NCBI GenBank assembly: GCA_029532625.1
Contig: JARFXM010000008.1
Location: 1,984,001 to 2,048,000 of the forward strand
From: Lomentospora prolificans
Lineage: Eukaryota > Ascomycota > Sordariomycetes > Microascales > Microascaceae
Reading direction: 5' to 3'
Length of the DNA stretch: 64,000 nt
The position numbers and the translations under genes were made by a program. How positions within the stretch are numbered: position 1 is the first letter of the stretch; every line of letters begins with the position of its first letter. The notes beneath the pieces are model-generated. The model was given only the letters and a program-made list of their open reading frames with translations, ran no database searches and was not told where the DNA came from. Positions 39,713-51,779 of this stretch are shown here, piece by piece.

Positions 39713-42700
39713 CTATTGGGTAGTGAGGGCGGAAGGAATCGAAGCTTTCACGAGGAAAGATGATGTTTGGTTTTGGTATTGGGAGGGGAAGATGAAGAAG
39801 AAAGGGAAGGGGAGGAGGAAAGGAAAAATCCGGTCAAGCTGGATGAAGCAGCAATAAGAAGGTTCCTGGGCCCAGCCCGCTTCAGTTCGAGCCCGGTAGC
39901 ATTGGCCTGTCTTCGCTTCGGATTGGGTCACGGTTACCTAGTTACGAATATGATACTTCATGGCTCGTACTCAGTTACAGTTTACTATTACGGCGACGGC
40001 GGGATGTGGATTATGGATCGCTGATGCGATTTTAGTAGTGTGGGTGGCACCATCAGATTGCCAATCCATGTATGCGGAAACGTTATTAAACGGAGGTGTG
40101 GCGGACAGTGGTACACCCGACGCATGTATTCTATCCGTAATGAGTGTAGCGAGAGAGAGAGAAAAAAAAGGGAGGTCCATTTCCAGTTTGGCCGAGCAGG
40201 TTTGCCCTGCCTACGACACCACCACGGAACACCCACCCGATTTCGGTTATGGAATTTATGACTACATTCTCCTTCATTATTGATTGTTCCAGGCGCGAGG
40301 GACAGCCCCTAGGAAACACCCCCCTCATGGCTAGGAAAAGTGATTTGAATCGACCTGAGAATCCATCGAGATGGCATGGTTCGCGCCATGACAAGGTCTT
40401 GGATGTGAGGCGAGAGAGGAAGCGAGTCGAGTCGACGCGGGTGCCGCCAGCAGCCACTCATACGATGGTATCCGGGCGCGGCCACAGGTCTCTGACCGGC
40501 ATCTGCTGAGGGTGGGGAACTCACAGGCCATGTACTTTCCGCAGGTCGTTGAGCTCAATCATGGGTAGCAGGTACATGTGTCTTTCTCAGCAAGCATTGA
40601 GGTCCAAGTAGTAAGGATCCATTGTCTAGTTTTCCTGACCCGTCTCACGTTTCCATCAGGGTGTTAATTTTGCCTCGTCGATGCTCTCGGATTCGGCCTG
40701 CCAGTTGCACACTACTGTACGGAGGATGAGGATTAATGATATGACAGCTTCCATGCCCACACCTACTCCAGTATTGTCCGCTCACACCCAACGCAATTTG
40801 CCTGCCTACTACCACCTCTCATTTCTAATAGCATCATGGCCAGTGGCGAGTCCGGATTTCGGTTGACTCGGCCATGACAGCCGAAGTGAGTATTGCCTTG
40901 TGCGCCCTTCGCCTTGACGCTGACACCCACCCGTCGATGAACTAGGCTGTGGCTTATACCTCAACCCGGTCGACGGGCCTGATATTACTCGCTCCTCCTC
41001 GAGGCTGCTGGCTATTTGGTATGATATTTGCTCCAGTGGGGTGCCCAGCGCCAGTCGGGCCTATCTATGACGTGTTGGGAACAGCCAGCCAGGCTTCTTT
41101 TTGCAAGCACCTCGGAGAGCTCGCACCGACTGCGTACTACCCCTCTTGCTCCCAACCAAACGAAGCAGTCCAGCCCCTCCCTCTAATTTTATAAATGTTG
41201 CTTTGAGTCAATGGCTTTGTCACAGATATTCAACGACCTGAGCCGGGAATCCCGCCACCAGCCTGGGCACCGCGCTGGCACGTTTGGATCCGTTTCCATG
41301 GTGAACCAGACCGTCTTCTCCTGGCCAGCTGCAATAAGAAAATTGCAAATAGGTGTCACGAGTGGGCGGAAAAGGGAAATGGCTGGACAGTTTGAATAAC
41401 GTAAAATCGCTCATTCCGCCCCATGTTGATGATTGCTCGGCGTATCCCTCATGGCGAGTGATAATGGATCAATTGATGGATGCGGATTGGCTTTTGAACC
41501 TTGTCGACGAGGTCTTTTTTGTTTTTCCTTTCGCTGCGTTTCCCGTGATTTCGCTTTAGTACGTTTTGCCAACCTTGGGCCAGCTTGGCACACGCTGGCT
41601 TTTCTTCACACAGCCCAGTCTTGAATCCATGTGCGCGGCCAAGCTTCGTTCCTTATCATGCGCTGACTGCGTCGCATTACTGGCTGATCCAAGCTACAGG
41701 CTTTTAGTAAGACCTATGCTCGCGCACTATTCCTGACCGGGAAGCGCGATAGACACGCATGGCTATTGCTTTGATCGCCCTTTTCCTTTTTTCCTTTTTT
41801 TCTTTCTAATGCCGGACTAGGCAAGATATCCATATCGCGATTCAGCTGAGAGTCAATCCTACTAGTAGTTCCAGGCCACGAGCACGGTCCAAGGTACGAA
41901 AGCAGGTTGTGGAAGCTGTGGGAATCGATCTGCATATTCGTATCAGTATCCCGCAAGGCTTAAATCTCTAATCTGTTCCGGGTGACCTGAACGGCTTGCA
42001 AGAAAATGTCTCGCACGATAGCCCTCTCCTCAAGAAACCAGCAGTGAAGCACACACCCCTGGTTGCTGGGCCACACCGTAAACTAACAATTGTGAATCTC
42101 TGCATCGGAGAAACTCCAAGCAGGTCCGGCCATCGTCGTCACCCTCATAGAGTGCCAAGGTAGGATTTGGGACAAGCAGGTACTAGGACGCTTATTGCCC
42201 TGCTGGCTGGCCTAGCTGGCTCAGGCGCGGGGTTCTTTCTTCCACAGTTGCTGGAATCAGCCACAGTCGGCCCGGCCTTCCTCAGTATCCCGAGAAATCA
42301 CTCAACTTGGTGGAGGGAAAACAGGACAAAGAAATATCGGGGAGACTAAAAAAGCCCTTTTCCGCCTTTGCTGCCCGCCTCGAATTTCCCCGGCTCCCTC
42401 CAACGGGATCAAGCCACGAAGGCTCATGGCCATGATGGAGAGATCCAATTGACCAGTCTCTGGCTTCGGCCGTTTCGGCCGAGAGCATTGATGACACATA
42501 AGCCTCTGGAGAATACTGTCGGAGGCTGTTGGGCTTCAAGAATACGTTGCTTCGCCGACGATGACTCTATGCGTTTGGATTTAAATGACACGTATGAGGT
42601 CAAGGTACCATTTCAAAGTGCCAATAGTTCAGTACTAATGGGGGGCTGAGCCCTTGGCTTGGACCCATTTGCTGGCCTCGTGCTCTACATTTTGTTTTCG

Positions 42701-44415
42701 TGCCTCCATCATGAACCTTCCATTTCGAGTGTCTCGAGCCCCGCGAGGCCGATGCACACCCTCGGCCTTCTTCGGGCCCAAACTTCCGAACATCGCCAGA
42801 ACCCGCCGCCCCCCATAGCCGACTCGGGTCTCTTCCGGCCCCTCCCCCCCTCTTCCAACCCTCTGTACCGAAGTCGACGTATCTCCGAACTGCCATCCCC
42901 TGAAACCCAGCCTAAGCTTGTTTTTCGTTCGTCAGTCTCACCTGTCCCCTTTCCCCATCTGGGGTAAAAATACTCAAGGGCCAGGCGCCTTCCATCAGTC
43001 GGGAATCACTGCACCAAGACTCCCTAGGGCCCCTCTCCTCCCGCCTAGCCAATAGCCTCGGGTTACGAGGGTATCGGTAGTAGTACGGCTTTTGCTAGAT
43101 CCCGTCTCTACCCGTACCTTCTACCTCGCCTGCCCTGTTCTGATTTTCGTGACGAACTCCGCTTGGAGCAGGGTTATAGACCCCTTCTGATCTAACCTAT
43201 TTGCCCTTGAGGTGGGACCGCGGGCTTGTGGATGAGAGCATGCATCTTCGGGTGAGCCGAGGTGGTTTTTTTTTCCTTCTCCCTCGATAACGGGCTTGTG
43301 GCGCATCGTGATTCCCTCCGTTCACCCTGATCGATCTCGATCCACGATGCAGAACGGTTCCTTTTTTTTACGGTGACTTCACGAGCCTAGAGTCTCTTCC
43401 TCCCTCCTTCCCTCCGTTTTCTTCGATACTTGGAGGAAAGTGCGGTTCGTGGTACGTGGCATCGGGAGTTGAAGGGAGCTAAACTTATATAAACACTCCA
43501 CAGCCCCGAGGGGCCGACTCTTCTGATCACCCCTCCCTTTTCTTCGGCGTCTACAAAGGTCACCGAGGAAGCCATGTACCGGGCGAGAACATGTGGATAT
43601 CATCATCATCTCGTATAAAGAGGGCCGTGGCCTCGACTCTCTCGCTAACTTTCCATATATGTAGCAGGAAGGAGGGAGAGAGGAGAAAAGGACTCCTCTA
43701 GCCTACGATTTCCTTCAAAGCATACATCGATCTCTTTTTGATCAAATCAAGTGATTCCAAACGAGGCCGTGACGGTTGAACTAGAGAATAAAAGGACAAG
43801 ACAAACGCACAGTTGCGAAAAACAAAAATACTCGGGTATTAGGATATCATGAATCCTTCGGCCCCCAACCCCTTCCTTGGGACCTTGCCGGATAGAAATT
43901 CAAAACATTCCTCACACGACGCACTCAAGCTGAGAGCACACTAGGAAAGGAAAGCAAAGAAACAGGAAAAGTATCCCAAGAAAAAAAAAATGAACAGATG
44001 AAAACCAATCCCTTTGGTTTTTGTTCCCCAACTCCGTTAAGATATTCCCTTTGAAACCAGCCAGAATCGGACAAACAGGCAGAAATCTTCTGTGAGGAAG
44101 AAAGCGGCGGGAGGACGCATCGAGGGGAAGCGAGTATAAAGGACAGATGAAAGACACCTCGTTGGTGAACAACAAATCTTCACCATGTTCTCTCTTCGGG
44201 TATGGACTAGATTCCATCCCCCAACTATGCGCCACCTCGCTGCCAACCTTCTCTCTCTCGCGCGGTTATCGTGAAAAGATCACGGCAAAAATAGTAGAAA
44301 GGTGAGAAAAGAAAAAAAAAACCAAAAAATACACGCAGAGCAAAGTCCGGTATCCGTGAGCCTTTTGTCCGAATCGTAGAGTACATGATACATGTGTCTG
44401 GGTCATAGTCGCTTC
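39713..44415. other. 4.7-kb gene desert
   Basis: No open frame with family features on either strand and no consistent spliced structure. The left part is the GAPDH promoter. GCTGGCTGG/CCAGCCAGG motifs occur at 41083-41093 and 42202-42220. C/T-rich patches lie near 42800-43000. The last part (43900-44415) is probably the Ebp1-like 3' UTR. Nothing else is recognised. Confidence 0.4.
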
Positions 44416-46865
44416 TCAATTTCCAGCGAGGACCTCTTCGCCGGACAAGGTCGCTTGCCAATCCACGTCCTCGTTCTCCGCCCACCTCTTGACGGACTCG
44501 AGCACCCGAGAGACAATCTCCTCCACTGATGCACCCGGATTTAGCACCGGTAGTCTCCGTTCCTCACCGGCATCCTCGAGTTGCTTGTAAAGCGCGGGGA
44601 GCTGCCTCCTGCAGCTGACCTGTGACCCGCCAATGCGCTGAAGCTCCTGGGCGTTGGCGGGGTTGCGCAAGTCCATCAGGTAGTAGCACGCCAGAATTTC
44701 CTGCATGATGATGTCCTGCAACATCCATAGCAGCGTGTGCGGGAAATGATAGGCTCGTGCGTGTCGTTGAAGTTCGCTGACCATTGGGAGCAAGCTCTTC
44801 CATGGCATCGGGTCTGGTGTCTTGCGTTCCCCTCGTCTTATCTCGAAGAGCGCCTTGAAACCAACCATGAAAGCAAGGATAGCCTCGATACCTGTCACAA
44901 TGGCAAGCTTCTGGTCAGGCTCGGGGATTTGCTGCGCCGCGGCACCGCTGACATTATAGTTCTTGAAGATACCGTCACGCGCGCGCTTCAGTTTCTTGCC
45001 GAAGCTGCTGTAACGGTCTGACAAGTGCCTTAACTTGTTCACCGAAGGGGCCGCTAGGGGTGTGGGGTGGGAGCCTCCCTGGGACGACAGCCCTGTGCTG
45101 CTCGCTTCTCCAGGCGTATTCACGTGAGACACGCCGGCAGACGATCTCGAGGGTGTGGACGGAGGTGCGGGTTTCATCGATGGACCGCCGTCTGATTTCT
45201 TCGGTCGCTTCGTAGCAGATGGAGACGGCGTATCCCTTGGCGCATCGGCTGAGTTGCTAGCGGGTATCGGTCGCTTCTTCGACACCTGCGATTGCGTGGG
45301 AGGATCCATACTACCAGACCTCTCATTCTTTCCAGGTAGCGCTATGAGGCGCTGTACTCTCTTCGCTAACCTCTTCGGGAATTTGAGTGTCACGATTAGC
45401 CGCTCGCGATCGGGTTTATCGGTAGACTTGCTAGCCGTGCTCTTCTTGATCGTCTTCGTATGCTCCGGAGACTTTGCCTCGGGTTCTTTGGGAGAGGTCT
45501 TCTTTCGGCGCTGCAGTTCGGCTTCGAGAATGGGTGGCAGGGTGGGTGATAGTAATGGCGGTAGTGTAAAGGGCGATCTCGCTCGCTTCGGTGGAGGTAC
45601 GGGTCGGTCCAAGGATTTGCTCTTGGCCATCGGATGGTGGTGGTCCGGATTATCCTCGCGTCGGAACTTTTCTGGCTTTTCTTGCTTTTCTTGCTTTTCT
45701 TGCTTCTCTGGCTTCTCTACCTTTTCTGGCCTCTCACTCTTCTTGTGGGTCGCCTCGGAGTCGTTAAAGGAAAGGTGGAGGGGTGATAATAACGGAGGGA
45801 CGCTCGATTTCGAAGCGGCGGAAGGGGGGTGCGAGTTTGTTCGTGGAGTGAGAGCCGCTGCTCGATCCGGGCCGGGCACCGTTTATAGAGCCTGCCCGAG
45901 ACCGCGCGTTTGGCGACGCCCCGTGGGGTTGGTTCATCGCAGCCTTGAGCATGCCGCGCCCGTTCACGGCCGACGAGCTCGCCGCTGCTGGTTTACTATC
46001 TGTCCGTGGGCTGTGGTCGTTTGCATGACTCGAAGGCACATCTTTCCTTCTGGGGAACTCGTTGCTCGGACGTGGGAGGTCTTTCGGTGGTCGTGATCTG
46101 TCGTGTGAAGATCCATTAAGGTCGGGCTTGCTTCGCTTTAATGGCCGAGAGCCATCGTCTTCCTCCGAACCTCGCTTTCTGGCACCAGGTGAATGACTTG
46201 GCGGTCGTACCGGCGGCGGCTTGGGTGGTAAAGAGCTGGGTCTGCATGTTACAATTAGCAATCTGGACCAAGAGAATCCACAACGAAGAATGCTGCCATT
46301 CCCGGCACAGCTCCAGGGCCTCCCCTTACGGCCACGACGCGAAAAACTGAGCAGCTTACCTCGCACTAAGTAACGAGTCCTTGGAACCGGGAATTTTTGG
46401 CTCTTTTGACAGGGGCAGACTATCGCGTTTCCTCGAGTCTGCATGAGAGTTGTCGTATCGTCGTTCTTGTGAAGATCGGGGGGGGGGCTCATCGGCCCCT
46501 CTCTTCAACGTAGGGTTAGGTGGTAACGGTGACTGCGATTGCTGTTTCACTTTGTTCTTGTAGTCGCTAAGGGACATCTTTGTAGAGGGCTTCTTTTCCG
46601 ACCGCGACGTGGAAGTCGCGGCGGTGTGCGCATCGGGGGCGGGAGGTTCTTCGCGCATGTCATAATAGGGTCGCGTTAATAGGACTCCGCGCTCACCCTC
46701 CGAAACAAAAGTCATATACTGAAGGCCGCGATGAATCTGTTCCTCGAAGCCCTTTGCATCGGGGACGGCTCGATAGCGCCGGTCAGGACTGTAGGATAAA
46801 TGGTGTGGATGCTCCGGTAAGATGTGCTGGGTGAGAAGTCGGACCTGTTTCGCCGCAGCTTCCAT
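44416..46865 (-). pseudogene. Ebp1-like (Ell-binding, super elongation complex) protein gene with a one-base frame break
   Basis: Exons (minus) 46865-46360 and 46241-44416; intron 118 nt (GTAAGC donor, ATGCAG acceptor), phase rebuilt as Arg (AG/A). Without the break the product would be 776 residues: N-terminal MEAAAKQVRLLTQHILPEHPHHL with GLQYMTFVSEGERGVLLTRPYYD, a long disordered Ser/Pro/Lys middle with a 9-nt repeat (EKQ units, 45667-45735), and a conserved helical C-terminal domain (KLRHLSDRYSSFGKKLKRARDG, VTGIEAILAFMVGFKALFE, YHFPHTLLWMLQDIIMQEILACYYLMDLR) that resembles the Ebp1 C-terminal domain. In fission yeast Ebp1 works with Ell1 and Eaf1 in RNA polymerase II elongation. The frame shifts at a six-G plus-strand run (45824-45829); one base fewer joins NKLAPP to SAASKSSVPPLLSPLHLSF. 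Both sides look conserved, so error or recent mutation is likely. The family call is moderate. Confidence 0.65.
45667..45735. repeat. 9-nt in-frame repeat encoding Glu-Lys-Gln/Pro units in the Ebp1-like gene
   Basis: Plus strand shows CTTTTCTTG units in tandem, giving EKPEKQEKQEKQEKPEK on the minus strand. The copy number is likely variable between strains. Confidence 0.85.
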
Positions 46866-49455
46866 CTTTGTGTGGTGTTTGCATGCCTGTGACACCAGGC
46901 GCGGTTGTGTCTCGATTGCGCGACTTTCGAAGATTCGCAGGTGTGGCCGAACAGGAAGACTGAGAGAGCGGGGCTTCCGCTTGTGGTGTGTCACAAAAGA
47001 TTCACTCGGAGTGGGCCCTGGGAGGGACAAGGGATAAAGAAAGCGAGAGAGAGGAAACAGCGGTTTCGGGATGGAAGAGAGAACGGTCCGTTGATCGCCA
47101 GACTCTGGACGATGGGAGGAGAGCGTAGGGCCGAGAAGAAACGGGGACGGTGGCCTGGAGCAGAGCACAATGCTCCCTCCGCAGCCTAACAATCGCACTT
47201 GATCGCCAAATGAGTTGGCAAGCACCCGTGTGGGAGCAAATACACTCCGTTGTTGCGCCGGCGAGATGGTTCGTTTCGGTTTGCTCTACGACGATTGCGG
47301 CGGTGAGGTTCGCAGAGTTAGCGCGCGGTCGTCTCGTAGAGAGAGAGGGCGTCAACGGGGGAAATGAGAGACTGTATTCTATCAATTGCTGTAGTCGTCA
47401 GCATCAGTCCACACGTGGTTATACCCCCTCTTGGGATTCCAGATGGCATGCGACACTCCGATGGGCACCAGGAGGAGGATGGCGACATACCGTGACACGC
47501 CGGCTAGTTCCTCTCAACTGGCGGGTCTCTCAAGCTCAAGCTAGGAAGCACGAGCACGAGCCAACGTCGAATCGCCCGTAATTGCAAGGCACCAATGGCA
47601 AGATTGGCGATGTCGTGGGGGATAATAGTCGATCGCGATCAGATCCGGGGGACGTCGAATAGCGAGGGGAGGAGGTAACGTGTGAGCTCGTAAGATGGGA
47701 CGAGGTTCGCGAAAAAGGACGGAATGGGAGGCGGGTTTGCGCAGGTATCAGAGGGTATAGGAGAATCGAGCCACTTCGCCGATGCCAGAAAAGAGGCGAG
47801 GAATGGAAGATAATTGTTTGCAGTTACGAGAAAAACGAGTGTGGGTGGTGTCTGGGCGAATTTTGGGATTGTTTGTTTAGTATGGTTACGATTTTCAGTG
47901 TCGGGCAGGTGCGAGAGGGGTGGAAAGGAGACGAGGCGCGAGATGTGTTGTCGTCGGGACGCTAGAAATGTCATCCGCCTCTCTTTTTGCTATCAGTACC
48001 AACTTGAAGTGGTATGTACCCTGCAGCCGCCGCTAAACAATACCTTTCCTGGGCAGTTTTTATTCGCTCTTGCTTTTTTTATTTTATTTTATTTTTTTCT
48101 TGAGGATAAACTCGTTTTTCCTTCTCTTCGCTTATTCTGATACGCCGAGCTCCAAAATCGTGATAGTGGAATTCGGGGGATGAATGACAAGTTTAGCAAC
48201 AGAAGCTGGAACAAAAAGGACGGGGTCTCGGACCTCGAGGCCAAAAAAGATCGCGTAAAAAGATAAAAAGGTGACGAGCTGGGTGAGAATGCGAGACGGA
48301 TCTGTGGTTAACGTGTGGTGAAGGATCGTCACATCAATTCGTCCTATGAAAGGGAAAAGGCAAGGATTAGCTGGGTAATGTTCCAGAGTGTGCTATTAAT
48401 TGGGCCTTGGGGAACGATCGCGCCAAGGGAGCGGTCTCAGTGTGCCGATGCAGTCGTGGCCGGCTGCCGGGAGATGTGAAGGTGGGTGGGTAGTGTGGTC
48501 CGCTGCCAGTGTGTCAACTGAATCCTGGAACGTTGGCCACATTGAACCGGAATGCGGGCAGATCAGGGACGGCCAGATGACACGGAGGTTAATTAGGCGG
48601 CCGTCTAGAAGAAAATAGAGCCCTCTCCAGCGCTGGCGTCTTCCAAGTTCTTCTGCTGGCCAGCCGTGTACCAGTATGCTGCCCTGGCCATGCGTCCGTA
48701 TAATAATACTCCGCCAGCGTGAGAAGGAATCCATAATACCTTCGTAATAGTTGGGCTCCGGATAGCCAGCTAGCGCCGCTAACCCCTGTTACTATCAAGG
48801 GTGTTTTGTGCCGCGCTCTTCAATGTCGGCTTTTAGGTTGTTTCCTCCCTGCAGGTGTTGGTAGGAAAAAAAAAAAATAAAACTTCCGTCCCGTCCTCAA
48901 TCCCGTCTCAAGCATTTCCGAGTTGAAGCTGGGGCGCCCTTGGAAACCAGCTTGGGATTGGAACCAAACTTTACAGTGAAGTCCCCTATGTTCCAGTGGA
49001 TCAATATCGAGGAGTTGAAAGTGGAGGTGGCAAGAGTGGCCTGGCTGGGCAGAGCTAAAATCTGGGGTTCTCTACACATATACCAACTACTAAAAGTCAC
49101 TAAAAGTTTTTACAGGGAGCGCCGGCGTGTTGATAGCGGCCAACATAACCCCAATGATTGAATATCAATCAGCTGGCTCGAAGCAGACCCGTCAAATCTG
49201 GGTACTTATAACTGTGGGTACCGCCAGCCAAAGCGTGTTGTTACACCAGAGGTACTTAGCCATATTAACTGACCCGAACTCAACGCTGGCAACATTGATC
49301 ACCAGCCAGCATGAGGCTCCTGTTCTATGGTGGATAGTATACCAGTAAGTACATAATCTATGATTAGAATGTGTCTTGCTAGGAAATATGCCCTTTGGTC
49401 CGAAGTGAAGCTGTTTGTAGATCCATTGACGGGATAAAGGAGGGTCACACGTCAT

Positions 49456-49488
<33 letters not shown>

Positions 49489-49684
49489 ATACACACAAAC
49501 TCTATTCAGGCGACGCATAGGTACGAGACAGCTTAAATAAACAGCTAGCTATCGATCTAGACGGATGCAACCCCGCTGGCCTATCTTGTCCCTGATTGGT
49601 ATTGAACCATCCCTTGCCCTACCTGAGAACTCCGAAGTAAATACACATTTTGGGATTGTCGTCTTACGAGTCCCGGAAACCCTT
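46866..49684. other. 2.8-kb intergenic region upstream of the Ebp1-like gene
   Basis: The proximal part (46866-47400) is probably the promoter and leader of the Ebp1-like gene. The remainder runs to the UFD1 stop codon and contains A/T tracts (48067-48105, 48865-48882) and a (CA)n microsatellite (49456-49498). No gene is recognised. Confidence 0.4.
49456..49498. repeat. (CA)n microsatellite
   Basis: About fourteen CA units followed by CATA-interrupted units, 187 nt beyond the UFD1 stop codon. Confidence 0.95.
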
Positions 49685-50918
49685 TTATCTTGGCTTGCGG
49701 CTCGTGCCTGACGGTTTTGTTCCCTTGTCACTATCATCAGTAGTACCCTTAGGCTTCGAGGATGCCCCGCGAAGGCTCTGTCCTTGACCTGCGAATTTAG
49801 GCTTGTTGGAGGCCTTTTGCTCTTCCTCCTTCTCCTCTAAGGTCTTGAAAGGCTTGATCTCGTAGCCAAAGAAGAGCTTGTTAGGGGGCAACCGCAGAGG
49901 CATCGGTCCGTTCGGATTGCGTCTGATAGGGGGTGTCGCAAGAGATCCCGATGGCGTGCTATCAGGTGTTGACGCCTTTAGTGGGGTTGACGTCTTGCTG
50001 CCTTTCTTAGCAACCAACCTTTGCCCCTCACCACCAAAGTTGGTAGGTGTCGCTGAGAGCGCTGAGGGCGCGATGGATTGATAACCGATAGCCTGAGCCA
50101 TCGAGCCCTGGTGGTGAAGGACGCCGCCCGCAGGCACGCCTCGGCTGCTCATAGGCGTGCTTGTTCCACTCCCCTTGGGCTGTCTCTCTGGCTCTACATA
50201 GCCAACCGGTGCGGCAAAATCGACCGATACATCCGTTTCGATCATGCTTACACCCATCTTGGCGGTCTCTGGTTTCACGTCCAATACTGCCACGTAGTAT
50301 ATCTCATCGTTGTACTCGAAACTGAACACATCTCCCTTGGTCAATGCAGCGAAATTTCTGAATGCCTTCTCTAAAACCGCCTTGGGGTCGGTTATATCGA
50401 GGAAGTTCACCGACTGAGGCTGCAATTTCACCAGTTGTGCGAGCTCCAAGGACGTGGTCTTGATTTGAATCATATCTCCCACGTCGAGGCCCAAAGTCTC
50501 CATCATCCAGTGAGGCAGATATGCTCGACCTTCCTCAGCGACGAATTCTAAGACACCCGCGTGCGAGTGCTTGGCCTTTTCTCCGTTTATGATCTCCATC
50601 AGAAGCGGCCATTGTACATGGAGCTTAGAGACCTTGTCTAGAGCGGAGGGCGGGAGGATGATTTTGGAACCGTAGTTAAGGTCAGGTCGTTCGGGGCCGG
50701 GGGCCATCACCATGGGATAGCATCTGTAGTATTCATCGAAACGTTGTGTGACTGGGCGTCGCCCGGCTCGAGACATCTGATAAAGGTGATCGGGGTTACT
50801 GGGATCAAACCCCGCGCCGAATCCTGTGTGATACTACTATGGCTGTTAGAATATTTTCGAGCAAGCAGTGACATATAGAGATCTATATATCTTGCTTGAG
50901 AGGAGGAGAACGCACCAT
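49685..50918 (-). CDS. ufd1: Ufd1, cofactor of the Cdc48 segregase
   Basis: 383 residues. The main exon is 50833-49685; the first coding exon is only the ATG (50918-50916), followed by an 82-nt intron (GTGCGT donor, TTCTAAC branch, ATAGTAG acceptor). This gives MYHTGFGAGFDPSNPDHLYQ followed by MSRAGRRPVTQRFDEYYRCY, the canonical Ufd1 start. The Nn/Nc ubiquitin-binding UT3 domain spans about residues 30-210 (YGSKIILPPSALDKVS, HAGVLEFVAEEGRAYLPHWMM, LDITDPKAVLEKAFRNFAALTKGD). The C-terminal third is disordered, with RLPPNKLFFGYEIKPF as a likely Cdc48/Npl4 contact. Ufd1-Npl4-Cdc48 extracts ubiquitinated proteins in ERAD and other pathways. An internal ATG at 50776 would give 363 residues but drops the conserved GFGAGFDPSNPDHLYQ block, so the spliced start is preferred. 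Confidence 0.92.
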
Positions 50919-51779
50919 CAGACTGATGTAGCTAGCCGCCGTAGAGTGTGGAGGGATGAGAATGCAAGCTTCAGGACCTCGTTTGTTCAGCTGGCAAAGA
51001 AGTGGGAAATAAGGGGGCCCCTCAACCTATATTTTCAGTATTAGAACCTGCACAGGACTAAGTTGGCCAGTTCAGGTTAACGATGGTGTGGACGAGCAGC
51101 ACCTTTAGAACTGGAGACTGGTGACGTGGGGTTGGTGGGTACCTAGCAATTCATCATTCCAGCATGTGGATCCTTTCATGACATGACTAAGCTTCAGTTC
51201 CCAGCACTTACACCTGCCGCGTTGTGCCTCTTGATTCGATATCCAGAGCGCAGTCGCGATGGAGCTCTCTGGCCTGAAGAGGTAGTGTTATATATCCTAA
51301 TGTGATATACACAGATTCTTGAAAGCAATGTCCCTAAGCCCGGTCGGCGCTGGTCTACTGGTTACCCCCTCTCGGTGGTGCCACTGCACAGTGCTGCCCT
51401 TTGCGTATTGCCCTTCATCGCGCTTCTCCCGTGTGTTAAATGGAAAAAGAAAAAAATCTCTATGGTAGCCTGGTTTTCATAGCCGCATTAGTATCGGACT
51501 TGGAAAGCTGAAACAGATTCTCTTCTTTTCGGTTTCCCAGTGTGTCTAAATGTTGCGCTTGGCTAAGATATTCGCAAGCTGGCAGGGTACTCGGTGACCC
51601 AGTGAGAAAACCGGCGCCTAACTGTGCCACCGCCGCCACGACGACGCGGCCAGCCACAATATTTTCAGCGATGGTCCATGAGCATCCTGCTCTGAAAGTC
51701 TTCAGAAGTAAGCAAACTAGATTCATCAACTGGAGTGCAGGAAGACCTTTCCAACCCATATCCTCCACTTTCTTTCAAA
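50919..51779. promoter_or_regulatory. divergent promoter region of UFD1 and RVB2
   Basis: 861 bp between the two starts, pointing away from each other. Contains a TATATAT-like tract near 51290 and C/T-rich patches. A plus-strand open frame from 51542 runs through the RVB2 start and its first intron in a different frame from exon 1; it looks like chance. No gene seen. Confidence 0.5.

Noticed and set aside
24180..45829. Programmed ribosomal frameshifting at the three C/G runs
   Set aside because: The required shifts go in different directions, and no shared downstream structure or slippery-site rule is seen; sequence error or slippage is simpler.
45155..46096. Plus-strand open frame of 313 codons
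   Set aside because: Antisense of the Ebp1-like exon; low-complexity Ser/Gly/Arg sequence without family features.
49585..49616. Minus-strand GGTTCAATACC resembling a tRNA B box
   Set aside because: The flanks do not pair as a T-stem and no anticodon arm is visible.
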